Assembly (NCBI GenBank): GCA_930367205.1 | Contig: OV884009.1 | Coordinates: 121,342,639-121,406,638, forward strand | Direction: 5' to 3' | From: Acanthosoma haemorrhoidale | Lineage: Eukaryota; Arthropoda; Insecta; Hemiptera; Acanthosomatidae | DNA: 64,000 bases | Part shown: piece after piece, positions 29,140-39,613 of the stretch | How the letters are laid out: each line of letters starts with the position of its first letter | Position numbering within the stretch: position 1 is the first letter of the stretch | Position numbers and translations under genes: made by a program | Notes under the pieces: generated by a model | Seen by the model: the letters and a program-made list of their open reading frames with translations, nothing else | Told to the model about the DNA's origin: nothing | Database searches by the model: none

Positions 29140-29664
29140 CGTACCATCAGGGCAAAACAAACCACCGGGGAGAACAAGAGACGGCTCAGGCGTTGAGGCG
29201 GAAGTATTTCTGGTGGGGGATGCGAAAGACAATCGAGGAAACACTAGCTGCGTGCGAAGTTTGTCATCGTACCAAATATGACAGGCACCCACCGACCGGG
29301 CAACAAGTCGAGACTCCCACGGAGCAAACACCGCTCACTGACCTTCAAGTTGATACCTTCACTTGGCGGGGACACAAGTGGGTCACCATGTTTGACCTTT
29401 TTAGTAAAATGGCTATGGCATACCCTATTCGGGAAAAGTCATCGGAAGCAGTACTAGGCGCGCTGAGGCGTTGGTTCCAATTTTACCGCGTCCCAGTTCG
29501 GATAGCGTCGGACGGTGGAAAGGAGTTCGATAACGCCGACGTGTGGAAAGAGATGAAGGCTTTGGACGTGATGTGGCACGTCAATACCCCAGGGCATCCA
29601 AAGAGCCGAGGAGAAATTGAGCGTCTCCACAGTACCTTGGGCGATCATCTCCGCGTCTACAATG
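29140..29664 (+). pseudogene. C integrase, truncated
   Basis: It starts inside the zinc finger (ACCATCAGGGCAAAACAAACCACCGG on the DNA) and continues as KYFWWGM, CEVC, VDTFTW, SDGGKEFD and EIERLHSTL. The catalytic residues are kept. It breaks off after DHLRVYN at the junction with the gag scrap. Confidence 0.82.
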
Positions 29665-29669
29665 CGTGG

Positions 29670-29846
29670 CACTAGTGTCCACCATCTCCTGGGCACATTC
29701 TAGAAACGTGCGCTCTCTAGGAATTCCCTCTTATCTTCCTGTTTCCTTTGCCAACTGCACTTTTAAAATCGTCGACAGGGACGCCATCCTTGCTTCAACC
29801 TCAGCCGCGCTCATGGACTCCCTCATCTTCTCGGTGATACTATTGT
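29670..29846 (-). pseudogene. E: gag scrap of a related family
   Basis: Minus-strand sequence encoding the ITEKMRESMSAAEVEARM and KVQLAKETGR blocks, and the FLECAQEMVDTSA block. It carries a stop after KETGR. It fits neither B, C nor D closely, so it is a piece of a fourth gag. It is joined to the truncated D LTR at about 29847. Confidence 0.75.
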
Positions 29847-29907
29847 ATGTTTACATCCCGATGACTTGAGGATTAGGCTGGCTGCCTACGACGTCCGAAC
29901 CTTAACT
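29847..29907 (-). repeat. D 3' LTR, truncated
   Basis: ATGTTTACATCCCG... to CCTTAACT, identical by eye to the corresponding end of the D 5' LTR. The distal two thirds are missing. Confidence 0.85.
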
Positions 29908-30240
29908 CCCCCCTGCCAGTTTACGCATATCTTTTCGTAAACTCCGGCGCACGCAGCACACAGCCTGTAATCCCTTACATCACGTTTACGGTCTAATATA
30001 TTCTTAGTCCACACAAAACAACAGAACACAAAGAAAAGAGATAATACAGAAATAAAACAAGAATAATACTAATAATAAAATATAATACATTCGCCCGTGA
30101 CCCGGCGGCTGCCAGGTGAAAAAAAAAAATGGAACTTAGCCACAATATAAATAATGAAAACAAAAACTCTCTCTGAGCTTCACATGTGAAGTATATGATT
30201 CCGAATCAGTTGCTCCGTATCGGATCAAGGGCGCACCATC
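29908..30240 (-). other. D 3' non-coding region
   Basis: The minus strand ends GGCAGGGGGG at the LTR, a polypurine tract. The rest is A-rich, with no coding signal. Confidence 0.6.
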
Positions 30241-31280
30241 TTAGGCACTTTCAGCACCCTTCCCCTGTGGTGGGAGTTTCAACTGTTCAATGTGAACGGT
30301 TCGCCTCTTCTTTGGGGTGGTCATACCCTCGATGGTCACGAGATTATGTTCCCGAATTATGATGACCTTAAAGGGCCCCTCGTACCGAACCAGTTCCTTA
30401 GTACGATTTGATACGACTTTTTTGTATACAACGGTCCCAATCGATATTGCCCCTATGCGATCCCGCACCTTCAAATTTGCCCGCGCCACGCGCTTGGATT
30501 TTTCGCGCATAATCTTATCGCGTACTTTGTACCACATCTTTCCGAGCTGTATATGGGTGTTATGGAGCTGTACCACCATTCCCTTATCCGCCAACGTCAC
30601 TGGCCAGTTCCTCGGTCTCACTCGTAATCCGAACAAAATTTCAAAGGGTGCAAATCCCGTCGTAGCGTGTATCGAGTGGTTGTATGCCACCACCGCCATG
30701 GGCATCGCTACGTTCGCCGACAGGCCTTTATCCACCTGGTACACGCGTAAGTGGTCGCTTAGGGTGCTGTGTATCCTTTCGGTGGTTCCCCTGCTCTTGG
30801 GATGCCCGGGGGTATTAAAATGCCATGCCACATCCCGTTTTTGCATTTCGGTTCTCACGGTTGCATTGTCAAACTCCCGTCCCCCGTCCGACGAGATCCT
30901 CTCCGGTATGCCGTAATATTGAAACCATGTGTTGAGGGCTTGTAATATGGAATCTGATGACTTGTCCCCCACCGCATAGGCCATAGCCACTTTGCTAAAT
31001 GGGTCGATGATAGTGACCCACTTAAAACCCCGCCACGTGAAGGTGTCCACTTGAATCTCCATCAATGGTGCTTCTGCCATGGGTGATTCCTCCTGGCGTC
31101 CCTGCGGGGGACGTCTATCATATTTCGTCTTCTGACAAACTTCGCATGCTCGGATCACCTCCTGAATGGTCCGCTGCATTCCCCACCAAAAATGGCGCCT
31201 TCGTAGTGCTTGCGCCGTCTCCTGCCCACCGCGTTGGTTGGTTTTCCCTTGATAATACGCCAGTGTTACCTCGCGTTTCT
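30241..31280 (-). pseudogene. D integrase
   Basis: Open frame 30241-31179 with CEVC, VDTFTW, SSDGGREFD and the catalytic Glu in TTERIHSTL, then the VRYEGPFKV module ending at QGKGAESA. The start of the zinc finger (about 31180-31280) is in another frame. There both histidines are replaced: YYQGKTNQ where B2 has YHQGKTNH. The core is intact, but zinc binding would be lost. Confidence 0.83.
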
Positions 31281-32790
31281 GCTCCTCGTCCTTTTAGGTT
31301 TTGCACGTCCTTGAGAGCCTGACAAATTTGATCTCCACGAACTCCCGGTGGTGACCAAATCGTCGCGATTTGACTCCTGCCGTACGTACTGTGGAGTATT
31401 TTTAGAGTACCCGATGTTTGATTTTTCCAAACGATCTGCCTCCGCTTATCATTGATGATTTCATCCGTCATCTCCATATCACGCGGTCTCTCCCCTATAG
31501 ACTCGTCTGATGGTGGATCCGCACTCCTGTCACTATCTTCCCTCGTGCTGCTCCTGTCCGCTTCTCCAGGCGTCCATTCCCCAATAAATTGCCTAATACC
31601 GCTTAATGTTTCCCCTTCCTCTATGGCGTTCACCATAATAGCGTGGGACAGCCAGTCTGCCACGACGTTGTCTTTCCCTGGCTTATACACGATATCTAGA
31701 TTGTATTGCGCTAAGAATTCCTTCCACCTCGTTACCCTTGAGGAGGATTCTTTGAGTTTTCCGACCAATTGAAGTGGTCGGTGGTCCGTATGTATCCGAA
31801 ACCTTCTACCAAATACATACGGGTGGAAGTGCCCAATGTCCCACACTATCCCAAGGAGTTCTCGTTCCAGAGCGCTGTACCGCGCTTCCGTGTCCGTCAG
31901 GCGTCTGCTCGCGTAAGCCACCGGTCTTTCCCCGTCCCCACCCTCCTGTGACAATACTGCCCCCAAGGCATATTCATTTGCGTCGGTGGTGATCGTGAAA
32001 TCCTTCTCGAAGTTAGGGAAAGCCAAAATCGGCGCCTCCTGCAAACGTGCCAAGCATTTGCGGATATTCTGCTCTATCAGCGGCGTGATCATTATCCGTG
32101 CTCCTTTCCGTAGTAAATTGTTAATGGGTACCATATATTCTGCCATGTCCGGCACGAAACAGCGGTAGTAATTGAGCGTGCCCAGTAATCTCCGAATCCC
32201 TTTTATGTCTTTTGGCACCTCCATTTTCTGGATCGCTTCTACTTTCGTCGAGTCTGGTTGAACCCCTTCCTGCGTGATTGTGTGCCCTAAAAAACTAATC
32301 TGCTCCTGCCCCAGTGACGATTTGTCTATTGACAGTTTCAACCCGAAATCTCTCAATCTCCTAAATACGTTCCGGAGGTGTTGAATATGTTCCGATTCCG
32401 TTCGGCTAAACATAAGCAGGTCATCCATGTAAATTTGGCACATATTTTCGTCCATTCCTCTAAGAAGTTCGTCCATGAGGCGCTGAAAGGTTATTGGAGC
32501 ATTTTTGAGACCAAACGGCAATCTCGTGAACTCAAAATGCCCTCTTTCGAACGAGAACGCCGTTTTATGTTGGTCATGCGCAACTAGCTTGATCTGATGG
32601 TACCCTGCTTTTAGGTCTAATGTGCTAAAGATTTTCGCACCGTTGAGTCTGTCTAGGATGTCTTCGAACCGCGGGATTGGATATTTTTTGTCCAGGGTAT
32701 TGTCGTTCAGTTTCCGAAAATCCACCACGATTCGGTATTTTTCCTCACTATCTCCCGGTCGACTTTTCTATTATACTATTATACGGCTAT
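31281..32790 (-). pseudogene. D RT and RNase H
   Basis: Open frame to 32728, with VDFRKLND, LDLKAGYHQIKL, YMDD (QIYMDDLLMFS), RNase H TTDANEYA and ADWLSHA, and the linker to integrase. Upstream, at about 32765-32800, a short TATTATAC duplication and small deletion break the frame from protease. The linker is shorter than in B2 (deletion after QALKDVQ). Confidence 0.82.
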
Positions 32791-32799
32791 TATACGGAG

Positions 32800-33452
32800 A
32801 CGTGCTATCTCTGATGATACCTTGGCGTTTGAGATCCTCGATCTCCTTTCTAATATGTTGTCTGAGCGCTTGTGGATACCGCCTCTCCTTCACATAGGTC
32901 ACCCGCTCAACTTTTAACGAGATCGTAAACTTGTAGCGTTTTCCCCGTTGCTCCTAGCTTGTCCCCTTCAGCAAAAAAAATATCCCTAAACTCGCTCCGC
33001 AGACTCTCCCTCCAATCCTCCACTCTCTTAACCGCTCCTATTTGTTCCGTTTCGCCCCTTACGTCCCCCCGGCTTCGATAGGTTTTCTTCCCTAGTTTGA
33101 TCCTCCAGTTCTCACCCTCGTTTTCAATGCGCGCTCCTACTTTTCCCAGTAAATCACACCCTACTATTATCTGGTATTCCCGCGGCATATCTTCCACGAC
33201 GTGTACTTTTATGTCACCCATTACTTTCGCCCATTCGTCCAGCCCCACGACCGCTTCTCCCATTACTTCGCAGGGTCCCCCCAGAGTAAGTAATTTACAC
33301 CTACATACCTTGATCGTGTGTGCCCTCTCTCCTCCACGCAACCTCTCTAACGCACCACGAGATATTATTGTATTGGTGCTGCCAGTATCAATGAGGCACC
33401 TCTCCCTCTTTCCGAACTCGATAATTGGCAACCCACACATCCTTTCCCGCAC
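32800..33452 (-). pseudogene. D protease region
   Basis: 32907-33452 has protease LIDTGSTNTI and the GCDLLGKVGA block. It ends at a frameshift near 32930 just before the KERRYPQALRQHI region. Its 5' side continues in frame through 15 sense codons back to the gag UGA. Confidence 0.82.
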
Positions 33453-33497
33453 TGTATTGCACCTTAGGATGCGGTCGCCTCTCTGCTGCCACTCTCC

Positions 33498-34672
33498 TCA
33501 GGCCTCCGTACGCCGCTCCCATCTGCGCGAAGGATTCTTCTGCCACCCTCGTCTTCTGCTTCCGCTGCGCTTCGACTCCTCTCCGTCTGTCTCCGACGTC
33601 CCTGATGAATCGTCGCCCGATGATGCATTTTCTCTTGGTGTCGCGCTCCGCCTCTCCCGGATTTCCTGGTTATTCAGCTCCATTGGTTCTGCTTTGTAAA
33701 ATTCCTTTCTACGAAACAAGTATGGACATTGTCTTGCTATGTGTCCTTCTTCCCCACACTCAAAGCACTTAGTGCGAGGACACTGAGCTACCAGATGGCC
33801 CGTCTTTCCACAGCCATGACATTTCCTATCTTATTTCCGAGGTGCGTACCTAGACGTCGTCACTCCCAATCTTCTCTCTCTTGTCGCTCCCCTGTATCTA
33901 CCGGCAAACGGCGTTTCCTGTCTCTTCCACACTGCTTTTGGGGTTCTGTTTCTCTTGTATGGGATCTGGCTCCAATCGTTGTCACCTTCGTTTATTTTTA
34001 CTTCTTCCTCTCTTGCGCCTATCATCTATCATCGCCTGGGCGCATTCTAGGAACGATCGCTCAATAGGGAACCCTTCCTTCCTTCCCATCTCCTTCGCTA
34101 ATTGTACCTTTAAAATTGTAGATAGGAACCCCATCCTGCCCTCCACTTCCTCGGCGCTAGTTGTCTCCCTCATTTTCTCATTTATTTTATTGTAGCGGAC
34201 TACCAGGGCTGCAGCATACTGTCCACTATTCTGTCTCGGAGATTTCATTTCTCGAAACATTTGGAAGATATCCTCCTCTGGGGTCCATCGTCCCCCCCCC
34301 CCATATGCTTTTTTCAGTCTCGCCTTTACTATCTCCCATGGGGTTTCCTCGTCCGCCTGTATCAGGTTCAGCACCTTCCTTTTCACCCTGCACACTAGGT
34401 CTGCCTTTATTGACTTAGCGTCACCTGGGTCGAGTAACCCTTCGTCCATCTTGGCTTGGGTTCCTCTCCATAATTCTATTCCCACCTTTGAGAAAATGAT
34501 TCAACTCACCTAGTTCACCAGAAAATTTTTCGAGGTCTGAGATCATTTTCCTCATGTCCTGCGACGTCACTGCCCGCGCCTTCATCCATGCCAGCGAGTT
34601 CGCATGGGCTTCAGCCATGGTTTCTTTAGGTAACTGTGGAACTTCAAACGCTGCCGGCCGCAAGTCCACCAT
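33498..34672 (-). pseudogene. D Gag, several frameshifts
   Basis: It starts at ATG 34672 (MVDLRPAAFEV). The N-terminal part runs to GELNHFLKGGN (34421-34672). The capsid-like part in another frame (33982-34485) has LIQADEETPWE, an expanded G run, and RWTPEEDIFQMF. 33831-34025 is a third piece ending at a stop. The C-terminal part (from about 33830) has two CCHC knuckles (CHGCGKTGHLVAQC and CFECGEEGHIARQC). The stop is TGA at 33498-33500 in the same frame as protease. Confidence 0.83.
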
Positions 34673-34762
34673 TACTTCCTTTAATTAAACTACGCGAAAG
34701 TGAATGAGAAGGGAAAAAAAACAAAAGCCAACTCGCACGTTAATGACTCGAACCCACTCCAC

Positions 34763-34780
34763 TCCCGGGTTTCGGCACCA
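34763..34780 (-). other. D primer-binding site, perfect tRNA-Phe type
   Basis: The minus strand reads TGGTGCCGAAACCCGGGA at the LTR edge, the exact complement of the tRNA-Phe 3' end as I know it. Confidence 0.8.
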
Positions 34781-34963
34781 GTTAATGATCGTCAACGAAA
34801 ACGTGAAGAAAAAGGAAAGAGGTTGAATGTAACTGCAGAACGAGAGTTGTCACAAGACTGTTTTTGTTTGAGCCTTTTAAAGCCTCCCTAAATACATTCG
34901 GGATGTTTACATCCCGATGACTTGAGGATTAGGCTGGCTGCCTACGACGTCCGAACCTTAACT
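34780..34963 (-). repeat. D 5' LTR
   Basis: 184 bp, AGTTAATG...CCTTAACT, with the CGGGATGT/ACATCCCG near-palindrome shared with F. Followed by (TA)n at 34964-34977. Confidence 0.87.
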
Positions 34964-35640
34964 TATATATATATATATTTTGTAACATTCATGATATTTG
35001 AGAATTAAGACCATGAACCCTCACATATGGTAAGCGTCATTTTCCTTATACTCCTAGGAGTGGGGATGAGATAAACCGGTCAGTCTTAGCACAGCCGTCG
35101 AGAAGAACGCAGTTAGCAAGCTCCCGAATAGGCGGTTACTACACTATTGAAGAACCAACAGTAGAAAGTAACGTTGGTTGGATTACAGGAAGAGAAGAGA
35201 AGAAGAGCAGTTGAACGTTATTGAATACCATGGTGTGTTGAGACAGATGGGCGGATAAATTGTAGGTTGGTGATATTATTGTTTCTTATCATGGATCCAT
35301 TAAAAGAAATCGAGCTCAAATTCATGTTTGTAATTAGTAGTAATTATCCTAATTTAAAAGGAATTGAATATTTTTTTATACTTTTGTCAGCACCCAATGT
35401 TAATTATAATTATTTGTTATAACCATTTTATTTGAATATATTTCACAATTCCTAGTTTCTCAATTTATTAGTAACCACAACATTAGCCTTGAGATCGGGC
35501 GATTCAATCGGGATTAATTCCTATGTCAAAGACATAAAACAATTTGAATTAAAGATCTCATGGCGGACCAGCCAAATTAGTTAAGTTAAATTGATCAAAT
35601 AAAGTAAAAAGAGAAACGGTAAAAAATGAGGTAGGTTTCA
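34964..35640. other. (TA)n tract and unassigned, possibly LTR-like sequence
   Basis: 34964-34977 is the (TA)n border of D. Beyond it, from TGTAACATTC (about 34979) to a possible ...CCACAACA end (about 35481), there is a stretch with TG/CA ends that could be a BEL- or copia-type LTR. No partner copy, PBS or coding sequence is seen in the window, so this is speculative. Confidence 0.25.
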
Positions 35641-35650
35641 ATATATATAT

Positions 35651-35692
35651 GTTGACTTTTTAACTTCAATCTGAAATTGTATTATATTTATG

Positions 35693-35741
<49 letters not shown>

Positions 35742-35872
35742 CCTCTCCCTATCCCTCTCCCTCTCCATCTCCCTCTCCCTCTCCCTCTCCCTCTCCCTCT
35801 TCCTCTCCCTCTCTCTCTCTGTTGACTTTTTAACTTCAATCTGAAATTGTATTGTATTTATGCCCTCCTTTG
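35651..35872. repeat. 47-bp direct duplication flanking a (CT)n/(CCCTCT)n microsatellite
   Basis: GTTGACTTTTTAACTTCAAT... occurs at 35651-35697 and again at 35821-35867, with one mismatch in 47. Between them lie about 120 bp of CT and CCCTCT repeats. Apparent Arg/Glu-rich translations here are repeat artefacts. Confidence 0.9.
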
Positions 35873-36170
35873 AATTCATCAGCCCATCGCAGAAAGAGGA
35901 AAAAATTGTAAATCATACATATATATATATATATATATATGTATTTTAATTTTGTGCACGAAGTACTTTTTGCTAAAGTTGATAGTTCCCGAGATATTTG
36001 AGAAAAAACAAAAAAAGGGGCCTTCAAACTGCCCCTCACACTTCCCTGATTCCCTGATCAGAGGTATTTTTGTATGTGGTTCAGGGCACTCCAATAAACA
36101 ACTGTATTCAGAACTGATATGACTTTTTATAACTGAAATTCAGAACTATATGATTTTTTTTTCTAATCAG
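35873..36170. other. AT-rich DNA with an (AT)n run
   Basis: An (AT)n microsatellite lies near 35916-35941. Nothing else is recognised. Confidence 0.6.
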
Positions 36171-36180
36171 CGATTTTTGG

Positions 36181-36345
36181 CCTTCGTTGCCTGGACTATG
36201 AGGTAGTGCACCCGACCTATGATTAAGGGAGGTCCCGGGTTCTTGGCAGTGCACCGCCGTGGCCATGTCAAAATATTTTTGGGTTATCTGGTCAGATTGG
36301 CGTGTGGTAACTCAGCCTCGTTGAGGTAAATGAGTAATTACTTAA
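36181..36345 (+). mobile_element. tRNA-derived SINE candidate
   Basis: An RNA polymerase III-like A box (TGGACTATGAGGTAGTGCAC, 36192-36211) and a degenerate B box (GGGTTCTTGGC, 36237-36247) lie about 30 bp apart with tRNA-like intervening sequence. A SINE-like body ends near GAGTAATTACTTAAAT. The B box has lost its CGA core. Confidence 0.45.
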
Positions 36346-39231
36346 ATGAAAAATTAGAAATTCCAATTTATAAAGGTGAAAGAGAGGTTGTGCGGTAGTA
36401 CTCCAGTGCCAACCCCGCTAGCTCCTCAGTACTATCTATCAATTAAGGTAACAATCTTCGTTCCATACGGAGGAATTGTCGCATGGATTTAGTTTTTTTT
36501 AACTAAAATATTTACAACCATATATTTATATACATAAATGTTTCTGTACATTGTTAACTATTTATATTTATCTGTGAAATTATTTTAAAGCGAGGGTGAC
36601 CCGTTAGCTGGTAACAAATTTCTTGGAACATAAAATAGATTTTGTACTGGGATGAAAAGAGTAATTGAAGTAGGCTGTGATGAGTGGTGTGCTTACGTCG
36701 GTGGGATAGCATTCTGACGGCGCACCCAAATCCAGGCGCACCCAACCTATGCTTTCATCAGCGGCTGGTTGGCATGTTCTTCGCGCGCTCGCAGTTCCAC
36801 ATCTCTAGCACTTGAGCATTACCAAAACATATTTTATTTAATTTCCTATCCCCTATCCCACTATTTGTCCAACACTATATTATGACTGTATTACATAATT
36901 ATGGGTTTGTTGTTTACATTTGCTAATTTCACTGTTTTTGAAACCCCTTTTGAAGCCAGAGACATGAAACTTTGCTAGGCGGGTCCCTTAAAATCAAAAA
37001 GAATTTATCCATCTCTATGATAAAACATGAGTAAGTGCCATTAATTAATTTGATGTTCTTAAAGAAAAGAAACTGTTTATGATTTTGAGTAGGGTATACA
37101 ATTAAAGCTCTCAACATTTTTTTCAAAATTAATTAACATGGTCCTCCCAAACACAAGTTAACACTGTTTTTTTCAAAAGCATTTTTATCAGGGGCATGAT
37201 AATTTCCATGGTAGTTCCATTACAGATGCTAAATATAAAACCAGCTCTGTGAAAAATAATAGAGGGGCATTTTTTAAAAAGTAATTAGTAATAAAACAAT
37301 AAATATTTTATTTATTAAATGGAGTAGAATTTGAAATTAAATTTCTCGGCGTTGTTGTTAGTAATATATATTATGTGTAAGGCTTTAGTGGCCTATTGTT
37401 ACAAAAGGTCAATAAAAACATATTTTGTTGTGATTAAACTTTACTTGAATTTATTATATAATAGAAGATAATTTCAATAACCATACAACTAATTTAAATA
37501 TTTGCAAGGAAACCTTAAGGAGTATATATTTTTTTTGTACATTGTTTTTTTACAAGGAAAGAATACGAGTAAGGAAAATTTGATATTTCACAGCTGGTAA
37601 TGAGCGAGATATACTAATGTGTTTCTATTGCTGGCCAACTACTTGAACCTTCCCACTTGATCCACTTCTGACTTCCTCAAGATATTTTCTTTCCTTGTTA
37701 GCAGCATTCATTTAATTAAAAATAATCAAAATATAATGTACAATTATTGTTCAAAAGAGATATAAATGTCGGTCTTAGGTTTCTCCACGCTCCTAGGTAT
37801 ACGGGCGCTAAGTTTGGTGTGAACTGGTCTAAGTATGCAAGAGTTATGTTGGAATATACATACATATGGTTTTATATGTAAAGGCCTCTTCAGCTGTTCT
37901 TTCCCTACAAAACCTTGCTTGGTCATAAATGCAGTATTTATAATTTTGAATGGAGATTATTCATTATTTATGAAAATACAAGACCTTTACTTAGCTTTAG
38001 CGTTAAAATAGCGGAATTATTAAATAGAGCTTTAAAGAGATTATTCACTAGCTCTATCTGCTCCAGATTGCACACTGACTGAGGGGGAAGTAGTTTGCAA
38101 ACAATATATGGAGGGTGATATCATTGATGTGAATGCTGTTTAATTGTGCTAGGAATGTCCAGTTGTGGGTCAAACTATCCCATTAATTGACAAGAGCGAT
38201 AGTCCGATTCCTATACTCAATCATCTCTCGTCCTTCTATATATAGCAGAGGGGCATTCCTAATCCTTCGACTCATAGTCCTCGATTATATTCACTCGACT
38301 ACCTAAAGTTCATTTCTAAACTATTTCCATGTGTCTAATTTTTGCAATTGGTTTATTAATGTTGATAGATGATTGTGTGGCTTAAAGCCAGTTAAATAAA
38401 GAGTTCAAACAATAGATTTGGCCAATAATGGTTTATAATTGATAATTAATTAGGTTAGACAATAGTTAAGATTGAATTAAATATTATTGATTGTTTATAA
38501 ATTAATATTGTCTATAACTTAGTGTTGTAGTGACTGGTAGTTAGTGCTTTCACAGGAGCCCTTACTAGGACATCCGTTTCACCACACCCTGGTTCGGCTT
38601 GGTTTTTATTATAAAAAATAATTTATGAACCAGAAAAAAATGAATATTAAATAAAAATACCTTCAGCTAAACTGCATTTTTTAGGAATCTGAAAAAGAAC
38701 ATGTGGTTATATGTAAGTAGAAATGTTCCAAAGGAATTAATCAATATTATATAATATATGAAGAAAATCAAATTAAATATTAAACTAATACTTAGAATTC
38801 CTAAGCTTATTTCAAAGAATTAAATCGTCTATTAGCATTGGTTTATATTTAGCAATTATATGAAAAAAATAGGTTGGAACAGGGTTTCAATGAGGCAAAT
38901 GGTTGGGCATGGGTCTGCCAATGAACTAGGCATCCTATAATTCTCTAGCAAATTCAAGCCAGTCGTTCGTGGCTTCCCGAAAATTAAGTTCGGATCAACA
39001 GTGGCCAGTTGGAACCACCACATCAAGCTAACTAAAATTATCAAAGTGTTTAAATGCTGTGAAATAAACGTTTATATAAGCAACCGGCTTCTAGTTCTCT
39101 AACTTTGGACAGCTGGGCTAGATTGCTCATATAATGTAACCCACTGAACCAAATGAAGTTGGGAAAAAGGCAAAATGTCGAAGAGTCTGATTCTCCTTCT
39201 TATATTTTGTGAGCTCGGAAAAAAAACAAAA
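36346..39231. other. AT-rich intergenic DNA
   Basis: No coding, RNA or clear transposon signature was found. 38150-38410 has a TATATATAGCAG box and a downstream AATAAA and could be a decayed LTR; support is weak. Confidence 0.5.
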
Positions 39232-39369
39232 ACATGACGAAATGGTTAATCTGCATAACTACCAAAAATAAGGCTCATCACACCACACACAGACAAAAAA
39301 ACATGATGAAATGGTTAATCTGCACAACTACCAAAAACAAGGCTCATCACACCACACACAGACAAAAAA
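39232..39369. repeat. 69-bp tandem duplication
   Basis: Two consecutive copies (39232 and 39301) of ACATGACGAAATGGTTAATC... ending in CACACACAGACAAAAA. They differ at a few positions only. Confidence 0.9.
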
Positions 39370-39440
39370 AAGTGACATGTCCTGATGGGTGCTTCAACGT
39401 TGGCCGGAATTTAACTTTCAACAACAAAGTAACAAACTAT

Positions 39441-39613
39441 TAGAGTCTGTGTAAGTTGAGTTTGTCGGTATGGGAGAGGAGCTCACGCTTTTCCTCACTC
39501 AAGTGCCAATTGGAAAGAGAGAGCTCGAGTAAAGGGGATTGGGGGGAAGAATGTTGGTTAGTGCTAATCTCTCTCCACTACCTCACCGACAAACTCAAGT
39601 TAGACAGGCTCTA
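39441..39613. mobile_element. Palindromic MITE with TA target duplication
   Basis: A 169-bp element (39443-39611) with about 27-bp terminal inverted repeats: GAGTCTGTGTAAGTTGAGTT against GAGCCTGTCTAACTTGAGTT, then TGTCGGT in both. It is flanked by TA on each side. The structure fits a Tc1/mariner-type non-autonomous element. There is no coding sequence. Confidence 0.7.

Larger units (their letters stand above)
26737..29664 (+). mobile_element. C: related Ty3/gypsy element, heavily deleted
   Basis: A plus-strand element of a third family: 176-bp 5' LTR, PBS, gag with nonsense and deletion, PR-RT, then a direct fusion to integrase with RNase H missing. It ends inside integrase at about 29664, against a minus-strand gag scrap. 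The 3' LTR is absent. Protein similarity to B is strong in RT and IN, but the DNA is clearly diverged. Confidence 0.83.
29847..34963 (-). mobile_element. D: decayed Ty3/gypsy element of the same group
   Basis: A minus-strand element: 184-bp 5' LTR, a perfect tRNA-Phe-type PBS, gag and pol with several frameshifts, and a 3' LTR truncated to about 60 bp. Gag and pol are in the same frame across one UGA, as in B. The right flank is (TA)n. Confidence 0.87.

Noticed and set aside
35688..35879. Arg/Glu repeat protein-like frame
   Set aside because: Translation of a CT-rich microsatellite; no gene context.
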